Shown: in pieces, positions 24,632-33,964 of the stretch
Layout of the letters: each line of letters begins with the position of its first letter
How positions within the stretch are numbered: position 1 is the first letter of the stretch
Assembly: GCA_963770245.1 (NCBI GenBank)
Contig: CAVYOX010000014.1
Coordinates: 186,001 to 250,000, forward strand
DNA from: PALSA-270 sp963770245
GTDB taxonomy: Bacteria; Acidobacteriota; Terriglobia; Terriglobales; Acidobacteriaceae
DNA: 64,000 nucleotides
Direction of reading: 5' to 3'
The notes under the pieces: generated by a model
Databases searched by the model: none
What the model was told of the DNA's origin: nothing
The model's input: only the letters and a program-made list of their open reading frames with translations
Position numbers and translations under genes: made by a program

Positions 24632-27600
24632 ATGGCAGTGTTTTTCGTCGCGCGTTCAACCCCCGACACTCGAGGCGCCTTCGATCTCGGCCCCGTGCGT
24701 GGCTTTTCCCGGGCGGTCTTTTTTCGAGTTGTTCTAGGTTCGATCTTTTCCTCCGCGCTGCTCGCGCAAGCTGCTCCGCCGGCGACGAGCGAGATTCGAA
24801 AAGCCGTCGCGCACATCGACTTGTCGACCCTCGGCTATCGCGAACCATCGCGGGTCGAGCGGCTCAGCGACGAGGCGAGCGTCTCCTTGGATTTCGTGGA
24901 TCAAGACCATGTGCTGCTCACCTTCAATCCCAGAAAGCTGGTCAAACGGGGCACCGGCTGTCCGAGCGACCACGACGGGCACACGGTGCACGCCGCCATC
25001 TTAGAAGTCCCGAGCGGGAAAGTGGTGAGCGAGAGGGATTGGTACCTGTGCGACCAGCAGCGCTATCTCTGGCCTTTAGGTTCCGGACGGTTCCTGCTGC
25101 GCCAGTGGAATAGCCTGTACCGGGTGGATTCGACGCTCGAGCCAGAACCGCTGATGACTTCGCCCGAAGATTTGTTGTGGGTGGCGGTCACCGCCGACCA
25201 CAAGCAAGTGATGATCGAGACCGCCGAGACGGCGAAGAGCGGACCCGTCCCGCCCGCAGGGTCAGCCCCGGCCCCAGACCAGGCCAAACCCCACTTCGTG
25301 CTCGAATTTCTCGACCTGGACTCGCTCGCGCCCGTGCGCACCCTCCGACTGGACAGCATTGTGGACCTCGAGGGCACGAGTGCCGGCTATGCCAATTTCA
25401 TTCACAAGGGCGATTTGTGGCTGCTGCGCTTCGGACCGACGCCGGAGGAGCGACGAAATATCGCTCGGGTGCGATCGCGATGTATCCCGGAGGTGTTCTA
25501 TCCTAGCAACCAATCGCTCGTGATCGGGCGCTGCTCCCTGAATTCGAACGGCTACAGCGTGAGTGCGTTCACGGTGAGCGGGCGCCGCTTGTGGCGGCAA
25601 CGCTGGGACCGCTATCGCTACTACCCGGCTCTCTCGCACAGCGCGGACAGCAGCCGTTTTGGCGTGAGCACGTTGCGACTGGCGCCCGGTTCGGCCGGCC
25701 CCCCCGGGGACGACGCCGATCTCAATCATGGTCTCGAACAACAGGTTCAGATCTTTGAAACCGCCAGCGGGAACCCGGTCGAGACCGTGGCCATGAGTGC
25801 CCCGGTGCTGAACGGGCAAAATTTCTCGCTCTCTCCCGACGGCCGGCAATTGGCGGTACTCGCCGAGTCCGCGATTGAGTTATACGATCTGCCGCCCATT
25901 GTGGAAGAAGAACAGGCGAAGTTCGCGGCGCTCAAGGCCGATGCCCCGGGACTCTACCTGCTCCCGGCACAACCGGAGGCTGACTCCCAACCGGAGACCG
26001 CTGCCGGAAGCCCGGCCGAGCCGGCCACCGCGGGAGCCGCAGAAGGGGCAGGGAACGCTTCGCCGGGACCGGCGCCTGAAACCCCGCGTCCCTCGGCTTC
26101 GAGTGCCAACCCGACTGGGGACGCGGTCGCGCCCGCTCCCTCTGTCGGCCACGGCGCGCCCGCCGCGGCCCCCGCCCCGACTGCCTCGACAGGCGGTGCC
26201 CGAGACCAAGGCCAGCCCCTGGTCACCTTCAAGGCCAGCACTCAGGCCGTGGTGGTTGATGTCGTGGTGACCGATGCCAAGGGCCATCCGGTTCGCGGAT
26301 TGCCGGTGCGGGATTTCCAGTTGGCGGAAGATGGCAGCCCGCAGAAAATCAGTTACTTCCGGGAGTTTTCTGGCGCCCACCTCCAGCCCGCCCAAACCGT
26401 CCCCCGGCCGGCCAAACCGTCGCCCAATATTTTCACCAACGACACCCAGGAGCCTGAACCGGGGGCGGTCACGGTTCTGTTGCTGGACCTGCTCAACACT
26501 CCATCGGCCGACCAGCAGTACGCGCGGGGAGAACTGGTCAAGTTTCTCAAGAGCAAAGGCCAGGACTCGCAGTTTGCTCTGTGCACCCTAACCGCCGACC
26601 GGAGTTCCCACTTGCGTTTGATCCAAGGCTTCACCAGCGACGAGAATCTGCTGCTCGCCGCCGTCAACGGAAAGAAGTCCGACCCGAAAAATGTGCGCTG
26701 GCAGACGGCCGGGGCTGCCACCCAAAATGCGGCCGACTCGGTGCGACAGTTCGCGCAGGGCGATCCGAGGGGCGGTTGGCAGAACCTGCTGAGCGGAATT
26801 CAGAACCTGCAGACCGAGCAACAGGGCAGTGATACCGATGCGCGGGTCGGGATCACCATTGATGCCCTGTCGCAACTGGCCAGGTATCTGGCGGGAATCC
26901 CCGGGAGAAAGAACCTGATCTGGCTCTCCGGCTCGTTCCCGGTTGGAATCACTCCCGGCGAGGAACTGGACAACCCTGCGCCCGGGAGCCGCAACTACAG
27001 CAACGTGATCAAGCGTGCGAGCAATCTTCTTGCCCAGGGGCACGTTGCCGTATATCCGGTGGATGTCCGCGGCCTGCCCGGAAGTTCGATCAGCGCGAGC
27101 AACAGTACGGGCCTCGCTCCGGCAGGAGCGCGACAGGCCATCGGCGTGGCGGCGGGAGTGATTTCCTCGAATGGAACCAACGCAGTTTACGGACAGAGCG
27201 TGGTTTCACCGAACGAAACCTTCCTGCAGGAGTCGATGCAAGGCCTGGCTGCCCAGTCCGCCGAGTTCGAAACCCTCAATCAGATTGCGTCGGAAACCGG
27301 CGGCAAGGCGTTCTACAACACCAATGGCATTGGCGAAGCGGTTGCGACCGCCAGCGAACAGGGATCGAACTATTACACCCTCTCCTACACCCCCGCCAAC
27401 CGGAACTACAACGGCCGGTTCCGGAAAATCAAAATAGGGCTGGCGGACAAGGGCTACCATTTGCATTACCGGCCGGGGTATTTTGCCGAGGATCCCTATG
27501 CGCCGGTCAACAGCCGAGACCTTTTGCGGAACATCGGAACCGTGGCCATGCAGCATGGCTCGCCGCAATCCCGCCAAGTGCTCTTCGAGGTGCGGGTCGT

Positions 27601-28066
27601 GCCTCTCGGAGCCAAATACAAGGCCAACAGCACGAAGGCGGGAAAACCTTCGCCGGCCGCGAAGACCTTGCCCAGCCTGCCTTCCGATGTCGAGGTGCAG
27701 CACTACGGCATCGACTATGCGGTCAACAGCTCCGACCTGCGTTTTGTTGTCCAGGGGAACGAAACCTATCATTCGGCGTTGCAGCTGATGATTGCTGGAT
27801 TTGATGACGAAGGCCGACAGCTGAGCGGTTTCTCCGCGCTCTGGGCGAGCGATCTCGGGGCGGCAGATTATCGCGAGGTGATCAGCGGAGGGGTTCACAT
27901 CCACCAGGAGGCAGACGTGCCGGTGGCAGCCGCTTCCTTGCGCCTGGGCATCGCGGACCAAATGAGCAATCACCTGGGAACCGTCGAGCTCCCTTTGCCG
28001 GTGCCGGCCCCGGCCGATGTCCCGCGCACCGTGCGGCATTCCTTGCCCGAGATTGAACCGGATTGA
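24632..28066 (+). CDS. Secreted fusion of a propeller-like domain and an acidobacterial VWFA domain
   Basis: 1144 aa. An N-terminal hydrophobic stretch (about 28-47, 'AVFFRVVLGSIFSSALLAQ') serves as signal sequence. Residues about 50-430 form an acidobacterial beta-propeller-like domain with several Cys ('RGTGCPSDHDGH', 'LCDQQRYLWPLGSGRFLLR', 'SPDGRQLAVLAESAIELYDL'). A Pro/Ala/Glu-rich linker (about 440-530) joins it to the 'VWFA-related' domain: 'VVVDVVVTDAKGHPVRGLPV', 'VTVLLLDLLNTP', 'LARYLAGIPGRKNLIWLSG', 'FETLNQIASETGGKAFYNTN' and 'YYTLSYTPANRNYNGRFRKI'. The last 230 residues are an additional beta domain. The metal-site DxSxS of true VWA is replaced by 'LLDLLNTP', as usual in this family. 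Function unknown; probably periplasmic or outer surface. Confidence 0.88.
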   Translation: MAVFFVARSTPDTRGAFDLGPVRGFSRAVFFRVVLGSIFSSALLAQAAPPATSEIRKAVAHIDLSTLGYREPSRVERLSDEASVSLDFVDQDHVLLTFNPRKLVKRGTGCPSDHDGHTVHAAILEVPSGKVVSERDWYLCDQQRYLWPLGSGRFLLRQWNSLYRVDSTLEPEPLMTSPEDLLWVAVTADHKQVMIETAETAKSGPVPPAGSAPAPDQAKPHFVLEFLDLDSLAPVRTLRLDSIVDLEGTSAGYANFIHKGDLWLLRFGPTPEERRNIARVRSRCIPEVFYPSNQSLVIGRCSLNSNGYSVSAFTVSGRRLWRQRWDRYRYYPALSHSADSSRFGVSTLRLAPGSAGPPGDDADLNHGLEQQVQIFETASGNPVETVAMSAPVLNGQNFSLSPDGRQLAVLAESAIELYDLPPIVEEEQAKFAALKADAPGLYLLPAQPEADSQPETAAGSPAEPATAGAAEGAGNASPGPAPETPRPSASSANPTGDAVAPAPSVGHGAPAAAPAPTASTGGARDQGQPLVTFKASTQAVVVDVVVTDAKGHPVRGLPVRDFQLAEDGSPQKISYFREFSGAHLQPAQTVPRPAKPSPNIFTNDTQEPEPGAVTVLLLDLLNTPSADQQYARGELVKFLKSKGQDSQFALCTLTADRSSHLRLIQGFTSDENLLLAAVNGKKSDPKNVRWQTAGAATQNAADSVRQFAQGDPRGGWQNLLSGIQNLQTEQQGSDTDARVGITIDALSQLARYLAGIPGRKNLIWLSGSFPVGITPGEELDNPAPGSRNYSNVIKRASNLLAQGHVAVYPVDVRGLPGSSISASNSTGLAPAGARQAIGVAAGVISSNGTNAVYGQSVVSPNETFLQESMQGLAAQSAEFETLNQIASETGGKAFYNTNGIGEAVATASEQGSNYYTLSYTPANRNYNGRFRKIKIGLADKGYHLHYRPGYFAEDPYAPVNSRDLLRNIGTVAMQHGSPQSRQVLFEVRVVPLGAKYKANSTKAGKPSPAAKTLPSLPSDVEVQHYGIDYAVNSSDLRFVVQGNETYHSALQLMIAGFDDEGRQLSGFSALWASDLGAADYREVISGGVHIHQEADVPVAAASLRLGIADQMSNHLGTVELPLPVPAPADVPRTVRHSLPEIEPD

Positions 28067-28094
28067 GTCTGGGCGCCCGCAGCCGCCGGCGCCT

Positions 28095-29303
28095 CTAGGG
28101 ATAGCGTTCGCGCATGAATTCGCGGATCGATCCGTAAGCCCGTTCGAGCGTGGCGTCCGGCGGTAAAAACACAATGCGAAAGTGTTTGGTCCCCGGTTTT
28201 TGCCCGAAGCCGGAGCCGTGCACCACGAGCACGTGCTTTTGCAACAGGAGTTCCTTCACGAACACATCATCGCCTTCGGGAATCTCGATGCGCGGAAAGG
28301 CATAGAAGGCGCCGCGCGGGGATACGCAACTGGTCCGCGGCAACGAGTTACAGGCCTGGATCGTCAGGTCTCGCCGGCGGCGGAGTTTTTCACCCACTTC
28401 GGCCAAATGGTCCTGCGGACCTTCGAGCGCTGCTCGGATGGCGTACTGCTCAGGATGGTTGGCCGACAGGCGTGCCCGCAACAGGCGGTGAATGCCTTCG
28501 ACATAGGGCTTCAGGGCCGATCGGTCGCCGCTCACGATGCCCCAGCCAATCCGCCAGCCGGGGGCCAGGTAATTCTTCGACAAGCCGCCGAAGGTGACAA
28601 CCGGAAGATCGGGCGCCACCGAGGCCATCGCAATATGCGGATCCCCGTCCAGCATCAGCTTGTCGTAGATCTCGTCGGCAAAGATCAGCAGGTTGTGCCG
28701 CCGCGCCAGTTCCGCGATCCGTTCGAGCATCTTGCGGGAGCACACGGCACCGGTCGGATTATTGGGGTTGATCAGCACGATGGCGCGAGTGCGCGCGGTG
28801 ATCTTCTGTCCGAGGTCGACCAGGTCGGGTTGCCAGGCGTCGTCCTCGTTCAGCAAATAGGTGTGCAGCGGGACCCCGAGCTTAGCCAGCACCGCGGAGT
28901 ACAGAGGATAGTCCGGGCAGGGGGTCAGAATTTCGTCACCCGGATTCAGCAGGGCGGTCAGGCAAATATCTACGCCTTCGCTGGCCCCGGCGGTGACAAA
29001 TACATCCTCGACGCTCGAGATCCCTTTGCGCGCCGCTTCGCCGCGAATCGCCTCGAGTGCTTCCCGAATGCCGGGTGAGGGAGCGTAGCCGTTTTTTCCC
29101 TCGCGCATGGCTTTGTAGGCTGCTTCAATCACGTGCGGCGGGGTTACGAAGTCGAAAATATTGGGATCGCCTACGTTCAGGCAAAGTACCTGGTGGCCCT
29201 GCTCGGTGACAGCGTCGGCCACGACCGCCAGGTCGCGGATGGCATAGCGGACGTTGTCGAGGCGCCGCGCAGCGGCGATTTCGCGGGTTTGGGTCAGGGG
29301 CAT
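28095..29303 (-). CDS. Class I/II PLP-dependent aminotransferase (alanine aminotransferase-like)
   Basis: 402 aa. Fold-type I aminotransferase: 'LCLNVGDPNIFDF' near residue 40, 'GKNGYAPSPGIREALEAI', 'VFVTAGASEGVDICLTALLN', 'VLINPNNPTGAVCS', 'ADEIYDKLMLDG' and the PLP lysine K243 in 'FGGLSKNYLAPGWRIGW'. The opening segment 'RLDNVRYAIRDLAVVADAV' is characteristic of the AlaA/YfbQ branch, which interconverts alanine and pyruvate with 2-oxoglutarate/glutamate. Substrate assignment follows from that resemblance. Start: ATG at 29303. It is convergent with the VWFA fusion (28-base gap) and follows the aldehyde dehydrogenase gene on the same strand with a gap of 70 bases, so the two may be co-transcribed. 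Confidence 0.92.
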   Translation of the reverse strand: MPLTQTREIAAARRLDNVRYAIRDLAVVADAVTEQGHQVLCLNVGDPNIFDFVTPPHVIEAAYKAMREGKNGYAPSPGIREALEAIRGEAARKGISSVEDVFVTAGASEGVDICLTALLNPGDEILTPCPDYPLYSAVLAKLGVPLHTYLLNEDDAWQPDLVDLGQKITARTRAIVLINPNNPTGAVCSRKMLERIAELARRHNLLIFADEIYDKLMLDGDPHIAMASVAPDLPVVTFGGLSKNYLAPGWRIGWGIVSGDRSALKPYVEGIHRLLRARLSANHPEQYAIRAALEGPQDHLAEVGEKLRRRRDLTIQACNSLPRTSCVSPRGAFYAFPRIEIPEGDDVFVKELLLQKHVLVVHGSGFGQKPGTKHFRIVFLPPDATLERAYGSIREFMRERYP

Positions 29304-29373
29304 AGCAGAATTCTAACCGCAGAGAGCCTCCATCCGGCAGAGAAATGAGGCGGAATGGTTTCCTCCTCTCGGC

Positions 29374-30912
29374 TCAGTCGGCGCGGTCGATCTGCGCTTT
29401 CTGCAGCCGATCCGAATAGTCGACGTAGATGGCTTTCCATTCGCTGTAGAAATCAATCGCGCCCAGGCCGCCTTCGCGGTGCCCGTTGCCGGTCGCCTTG
29501 ACTCCGCCAAAAGGCAGATGCACTTCGGCGCCGATCGTGGGCGCATTGATGTAGGTGATGCCGGCATCGAGGTCGCGGATCGCGGCGAAGGCTCGGTTCA
29601 CGTCGCGGGTGTACAACGCGGAGGACAGCCCATAGGCAATGCCGTTGGCGATCTCGATGGCGTGCTCGAGATGCTCGCAGGGGATGATCGAAACCACCGG
29701 GCCGAAGATTTCTTCCTGCGCGATGCGCATTTTGGGATCGACGTCAGCGAACACGGTCGGTTCCATGAACCAGCCATATGCGAACTCGCCCTGGTCCAGA
29801 CGGTGGCCGCCGCACTGGATCTTGGCGCCTTCCGCTTTGCCGATCTCCACGTAGTCGAGATCGGTCTGGAGCTGGGCTTGGTTGATGGCCGGGCCCATTT
29901 CGACGGATTCATCCAGGCCGTTTCCCACTTTCAGGCGCCGCGCCCGTGCGACATAGCGCTCCACGAATTCGCCGTAGACGCCCCTCTGCACCAGAATGCG
30001 GCTGGTGGCGGTGCAACGCTGGCCGGTGGTGCCGAAGCCGCCCCACAGGCCGCCTTCAATGGCCAGGTCGAGATTGGCGTCGTCGAGCACGATCATCGGG
30101 TTCTTGCCGCCGAGTTCGAGCGAGCAATGCTTGAAGCTCTGGGCGGCGGTGGCCCCTACGATGCGGCCGACGGCGCTCGACCCGGTCAGCGAGATGGCTC
30201 GGACATCGGGATGCTCGGCGAGCGGTCCGCCCACGTTCGGGCCGCTTCCGGTGACCACATTGATGACGCCTTTCGGAACCCCAGCATCGCTAAGCACGCT
30301 AACCAGGTTGAAGGTCGAAAGCGGAGTATCCTGCGCCGGCTTAATGACGCAGGTGTTGCCGCACACGATGGCGGGCAGCAGCTTCCAGGAGGGAATGGCC
30401 ATGGGGAAATTCCAGGGTGCGATCATGCCGCAAACTCCGATCGGCTGGCGCACCGCCATGGCGAACTTGTTGGGCAGCTCGGAAGGCGTGGTGGGGCCGA
30501 ACAGGCGACGCCCTTCGCCCGCCATGTAGTAGGCCGTATCGATCGCTTCCTGGACGTCACCGCGGGTCTCGTTGAGCACCTTGCCCATCTCCCGGGTCAT
30601 GTCGCGGGCGTACTCTTCCTTGCGCTCCATGAGCATCTCCGCGGCACGAAAGACAATCTCCGCGCGGCGCGGAGCCGGAACCAACCGCCACTTGGCAAAG
30701 GCCCGCTTCGCGGCTTCGACGGCCGCGTCCACATCCGCCCTGCCAGATTTCTGGAAGATGCCGACCAGGTCCCGCGTGTCGGCCGGATTCAAATTCTCGA
30801 AGGTCTCGCCGGTCGCCGACTCAACCCACTCGCCGTCGATAAAGTTTCGGTAAACCCGGGTCTTCGAGCCCGTGCCTAAAACCGGGGGGCCAGTCAGAGT
30901 GTCGGTCGCCAT
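29374..30912 (-). CDS. NAD(P)-dependent aldehyde dehydrogenase
   Basis: 512 aa from the ATG at 30912, which follows a perfect GGAGG at 6 bases; the frame extends to 31035 but that part reads through the upstream repeat region. Catalytic C300 lies in 'FGTTGQRCTATSRIL' and the general base E266 in 'CSLELGGKNPMIVLDDANLD'; 'MIAPWNFPMAIPSWKLLPAI' and 'SLTGSSAVGRIVGA' form the NAD-binding site. 'GWFMEPTVFADVDP' and 'QEEIFGPVVSI' are standard C-terminal motifs. The pattern is closest to 2-oxoglutarate-semialdehyde / alpha-aminoadipic-semialdehyde dehydrogenases, but substrate is not certain. Two near-identical 17-bp repeats lie directly upstream. The aminotransferase gene follows downstream. Confidence 0.93.
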   Translation of the reverse strand: MATDTLTGPPVLGTGSKTRVYRNFIDGEWVESATGETFENLNPADTRDLVGIFQKSGRADVDAAVEAAKRAFAKWRLVPAPRRAEIVFRAAEMLMERKEEYARDMTREMGKVLNETRGDVQEAIDTAYYMAGEGRRLFGPTTPSELPNKFAMAVRQPIGVCGMIAPWNFPMAIPSWKLLPAIVCGNTCVIKPAQDTPLSTFNLVSVLSDAGVPKGVINVVTGSGPNVGGPLAEHPDVRAISLTGSSAVGRIVGATAAQSFKHCSLELGGKNPMIVLDDANLDLAIEGGLWGGFGTTGQRCTATSRILVQRGVYGEFVERYVARARRLKVGNGLDESVEMGPAINQAQLQTDLDYVEIGKAEGAKIQCGGHRLDQGEFAYGWFMEPTVFADVDPKMRIAQEEIFGPVVSIIPCEHLEHAIEIANGIAYGLSSALYTRDVNRAFAAIRDLDAGITYINAPTIGAEVHLPFGGVKATGNGHREGGLGAIDFYSEWKAIYVDYSDRLQKAQIDRAD

Positions 30913-30923
30913 AGAGCCTCCTC

Positions 30924-30972
30924 GGACCATTGGGAAAATAGAGAAGCGAGAAAATGGACCATGGGGAAAATA
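30924..30972. repeat. Pair of 17-bp direct repeats upstream of the aldehyde dehydrogenase
   Basis: GGACCATTGGGAAAATA (30924-30940) recurs with one mismatch as GGACCATGGGGAAAATA (30956-30972). The copies are 32 bases apart start to start, three helical turns, and end within 12 bases of the dehydrogenase start codon. This is typical of a paired operator. Confidence 0.6.
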
Positions 30973-31144
30973 AGCCTCAAGAAAATGCGGGAAACTCCAT
31001 GCTACAGCCCGGCCCCGGACCCGGCAAGCGCGCAACCGAGCCCGGTCGCAGCCTCACCTGGCGGCTTTTGCCCGCCCGCCCTCGCCATTCGTGCGCCGCC
31101 TTGAGCGACCCAAATTGATTACCCCGCGGTAGGTACTTAAGTTC

Positions 31145-32488
31145 GTGATAATATTGAAATTACACGCTATTCTTTGGGCTTGTTGGTCATTCGTGCCCTT
31201 GGTGTCTTCAAAGCGCAGACCGGGAATCCACGTCGCGTGGAAAACGGTAACCTACCGCAGCGTCCTGCTTGCGGTATTGGCCGTGGCGGTTGCCTTTTCC
31301 CTGTTCCTGCACGTTGCCTTTCCCCAATTCACCGACGCCAAGATGAAGGCCATCAGCGGTGCCTTCGGCAAGGTGCTCGAACAGGTCGCGGGAGCCGGCA
31401 CCGGGGGCAAGTCCGGGGTCATGAGTTCCCAGCAGGCGCACTTCACTGCCCTCGACGGAACCGTGCGGGTGAAGAAAGCGAATGGCAACAGCTGGCTGAC
31501 TGCCGATTACAGTGTGCCGCTTGAAAAAGGAGACGTGGTGCAGACCAGCCCCGAGGGCATGGCGAAGATCGTGTTCAACGACGGCACCAACTACACCGTG
31601 AAGCAGGATTCCTTGATCGTGATTGAGGAAAATTCGGCCAACGATCAGCAGCAAACCAACGTCGCCGTGGCGGTGAGTACCGGCACCGTGGACTTGGCGA
31701 CCGCCACCTACGTGCAGGGATCAAGGTCGGAAGTCATCGTGTCGGGGGCGACGGCGTCGCTCGCCCCGGAGAGTGCCGCCATGGTGCACAACGATCCCAA
31801 GGTCGATCAGCATGAAATCCTGGTCAAGAAGGGGTCGGGCGAGGTGACCCGCAATGGCGAGGTGGTGCACCTGGCGAATTGGGAGAAAGTGAGTTTCGAG
31901 GCCGATTCTCCGCGTATGGACAAGGGGAAGGAAATCGGGCCCCCAACCCCCATCTCGCCCGCCAACATGATGCCCATCTTTGTCGCCAACAGTGCCAAGC
32001 CGGTCGAGTTTTCCTGGACCGCGATGGCCAACGCCGTGGGTTACCGTCTGCGCATCTCGCGCAGCCCCTACTTTTCCTCCGACGTCGTAGACCGCAAGGT
32101 GGATTCGGCCGATGTGGTCGTCACCGGGCTCGACGAGGGGGCCTACTACTGGGTGGTGCAGTCCGACGATGCTACCGGCAAGGAATCGGCGGAAAGCGAA
32201 AAGAATCGGTTCACCATCATTCCCAAGGGGAAAGACAAGAACATGGTGGCCATCGACCTCGAACTGGACCCCCTGATGCAGCACGGACGGGTGATCGAGC
32301 TGAGCGGCAAGACCGAAGTGGGGGCGCGGGTCATGGTGAACGGCCGGGAAGTGCCGGTGGTGGGGGCCGATGGGAGCTTTCACTACTTCACGCCACCCCT
32401 CCCGCCGGGGGAAAGCGTGATCACGATTACGGCACAGAACTCCAAGGGAGGAGTCAATACGCTGCAGAAGAAAGTGGAGATCCAGTAA
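31145..32488 (+). CDS. FecR-domain membrane-anchored protein
   Basis: 447 aa from GTG 31145; a GTG at 31202 would also keep all domains and may be the real start. One membrane helix (about 40-58, 'SVLLAVLAVAVAFSLFLHVAF') leaves the rest periplasmic. The FecR domain spans about 95-235: 'ALDGTVRVKKANGNSWLTAD', 'PLEKGDVVQTSPEGMAKIVF', 'DGTNYTVKQDSLIVIEEN'. A fibronectin-III-like module follows ('PVEFSWTAMANAVGYRLRIS', 'GLDEGAYYWVVQSDD'), then an Ig-like C-terminal module ('LSGKTEVGARVMVNGREVPV', 'LPPGESVITITAQNSKGG'). No sigma factor of the FecI type is adjacent, so an anti-sigma role is not supported; a structural or scaffold role in the envelope is as likely. Confidence 0.85.
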   Translation: MIILKLHAILWACWSFVPLVSSKRRPGIHVAWKTVTYRSVLLAVLAVAVAFSLFLHVAFPQFTDAKMKAISGAFGKVLEQVAGAGTGGKSGVMSSQQAHFTALDGTVRVKKANGNSWLTADYSVPLEKGDVVQTSPEGMAKIVFNDGTNYTVKQDSLIVIEENSANDQQQTNVAVAVSTGTVDLATATYVQGSRSEVIVSGATASLAPESAAMVHNDPKVDQHEILVKKGSGEVTRNGEVVHLANWEKVSFEADSPRMDKGKEIGPPTPISPANMMPIFVANSAKPVEFSWTAMANAVGYRLRISRSPYFSSDVVDRKVDSADVVVTGLDEGAYYWVVQSDDATGKESAESEKNRFTIIPKGKDKNMVAIDLELDPLMQHGRVIELSGKTEVGARVMVNGREVPVVGADGSFHYFTPPLPPGESVITITAQNSKGGVNTLQKKVEIQ

Positions 32489-32563
32489 GGAACGGGGTCT
32501 AAACTGGCCCTCTGAGGTGCAAGCCCTTTCGATTGGCTCGGAAACGGGGAATCTCCCATAGAA

Positions 32564-32592
32564 TTCCCATAGCATTTAGAAACCGGCACAAT
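32564..32592 (+). promoter_or_regulatory. Candidate promoter of the mreB cluster
   Basis: TTCCCA (32564-32569) and CACAAT (32587-32592) are separated by exactly 17 bases, each matching four of six consensus positions. It lies 144 bases before the mreB start, in the only sizeable gap before the cluster. Confidence 0.4.
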
Positions 32593-32735
32593 GTGGAGTG
32601 ATGACCAGACCGGCGGAATCGCGGAATCGAGAAACAGAAGACTGGAAGAATTCAGATTGAGGAATTGAAGATCGTGACCTAGTTCTCCGGGCCCCCCCGG
32701 TAGACCGAGTCCAAGAGAGCAGAGACGCTTCCCGT

Positions 32736-33800
32736 ATGTCATCGAATGGCTTTCACTCGAGCGCTTCGCGCTGGCACAACCTGCGATCGCTGTTCAGCCT
32801 TTTCTCCAGCGACCTCGCCATCGATTTGGGCACGGCCAACACGTTGGTGTACGCCCGCGGCAAAGGCATCGTGGTCAACGAGCCTTCCATCGTGGCCATC
32901 AACAAGAACACCGGCGAAGTGGAGGCCGTCGGCAAAGAAGCCAAGGAAATGCTTGGCCGCACGCCGGGCAACATCGTCGCCATCAAACCCATGAAGGACG
33001 GCGTGATCGCCGACTTCAAGGTCACCGAGAAGATGCTGAACTACTTCATCCAGAAAGCGCACAACCGCAAGATGCTGGTGCATCCGCGCATCGTCATTGG
33101 CGTGCCTTCCGAGATCACGCAGGTAGAAAAGCGGGCGGTCATGGATTCGGCCTATCGCGCCAAAGCCAGCGAGGTCCATCTGGTCGAGCAGGCGATGGTC
33201 GCGGCCATCGGCGCCGGACTGCCCATCACCGAGCCCAGCGGCAATATGGTGGTTGATATCGGCGGCGGCACGACCGACATCGCAGTGATTTCGCTGAGCG
33301 GTATCGTCTATTCTCGTTCCGTGCGCATGGCCGGCAACCAGATGGATGAAGCGGTCATGAATTACCTGAAGCGGAAATATAACCTGCTGATCGGCGAGCG
33401 GACCGCGGAGCAGATCAAGATTGAAATCGGTTCGGCCTATCCGCTCGACAAACCGCTGACCATGGAAATCAAGGGGCGCAACTTGATCGAAGGCGTGCCC
33501 AAGACCATTACGGTCGATGACAGCGAAGTGCGGGAGGCGCTCAGCGAGTGCGTTTCGACCATCATGAACGCGATTCGCGTCGCCCTCGAGCGCACCCCAC
33601 CTGAGCTTTCCGCCGACATCAGCGACCGCGGGATCGTGCTCACCGGCGGCGGCGCTCTGCTCAAGAATCTGGACAAGCGCATTCGCGAGGAAACCGGCCT
33701 GCCGGTCTCGATCGCCGACGATCCGCTGTGCAGCGTGGTGCTCGGCACGGGCAAGATGCTGAGCGACTTCAAGCTGCTCAGGAAGATTTCAATCGAGTAA
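32736..33800 (+). CDS. mreB: Rod shape-determining actin homologue MreB
   Basis: 354 aa. Bacterial actin that forms membrane-bound filaments directing lateral wall synthesis. Phosphate-1 loop 'AIDLGTANTLVYARGKGIVV', 'NEPSIVA', phosphate-2 loop 'VVDIGGGTTDIAVISL', 'ERTAEQIKIEIGSAYPL' and the adenosine motif 'GIVLTGGGALLKNLD' are all present. About 15 residues longer at the N-terminus than E. coli MreB ('MSSNGFHSSASRWHNLRSLF'), possibly including an amphipathic membrane-binding helix. First gene of mreB-mreC-mreD-mrdA-rodA-rng, all on the plus strand. Confidence 0.98.
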   Translation: MSSNGFHSSASRWHNLRSLFSLFSSDLAIDLGTANTLVYARGKGIVVNEPSIVAINKNTGEVEAVGKEAKEMLGRTPGNIVAIKPMKDGVIADFKVTEKMLNYFIQKAHNRKMLVHPRIVIGVPSEITQVEKRAVMDSAYRAKASEVHLVEQAMVAAIGAGLPITEPSGNMVVDIGGGTTDIAVISLSGIVYSRSVRMAGNQMDEAVMNYLKRKYNLLIGERTAEQIKIEIGSAYPLDKPLTMEIKGRNLIEGVPKTITVDDSEVREALSECVSTIMNAIRVALERTPPELSADISDRGIVLTGGGALLKNLDKRIREETGLPVSIADDPLCSVVLGTGKMLSDFKLLRKISIE

Positions 33801-33964
33801 CCGGGTTTTCTTCGTTGTCCTCCGGGCCTTTCGGTGTCCGCTGCGGTTCGGAAAACCATCCCCCGCAGGGGGCACGAAGGTCACCCGCGGGAAGCGAGAA
33901 GTCGAGAACGTGGCGCCACTGCCCGAGACCCTAGACCGCGAACCGCGGAATTGACGCTGGAGCC

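Noticed and set aside
29479..30879. 466-codon plus-strand frame opposite the aldehyde dehydrogenase
   Set aside because: Complete overlap with a full-length enzyme on the minus strand; the translation is His/Arg/Gly-rich without domains.
30941..30955. CRISPR-like array suggested by the 17-bp repeats before the aldehyde dehydrogenase
   Set aside because: Only two copies with a 15-base spacer, no cas genes, and repeats too short; a regulatory pair is more sensible.
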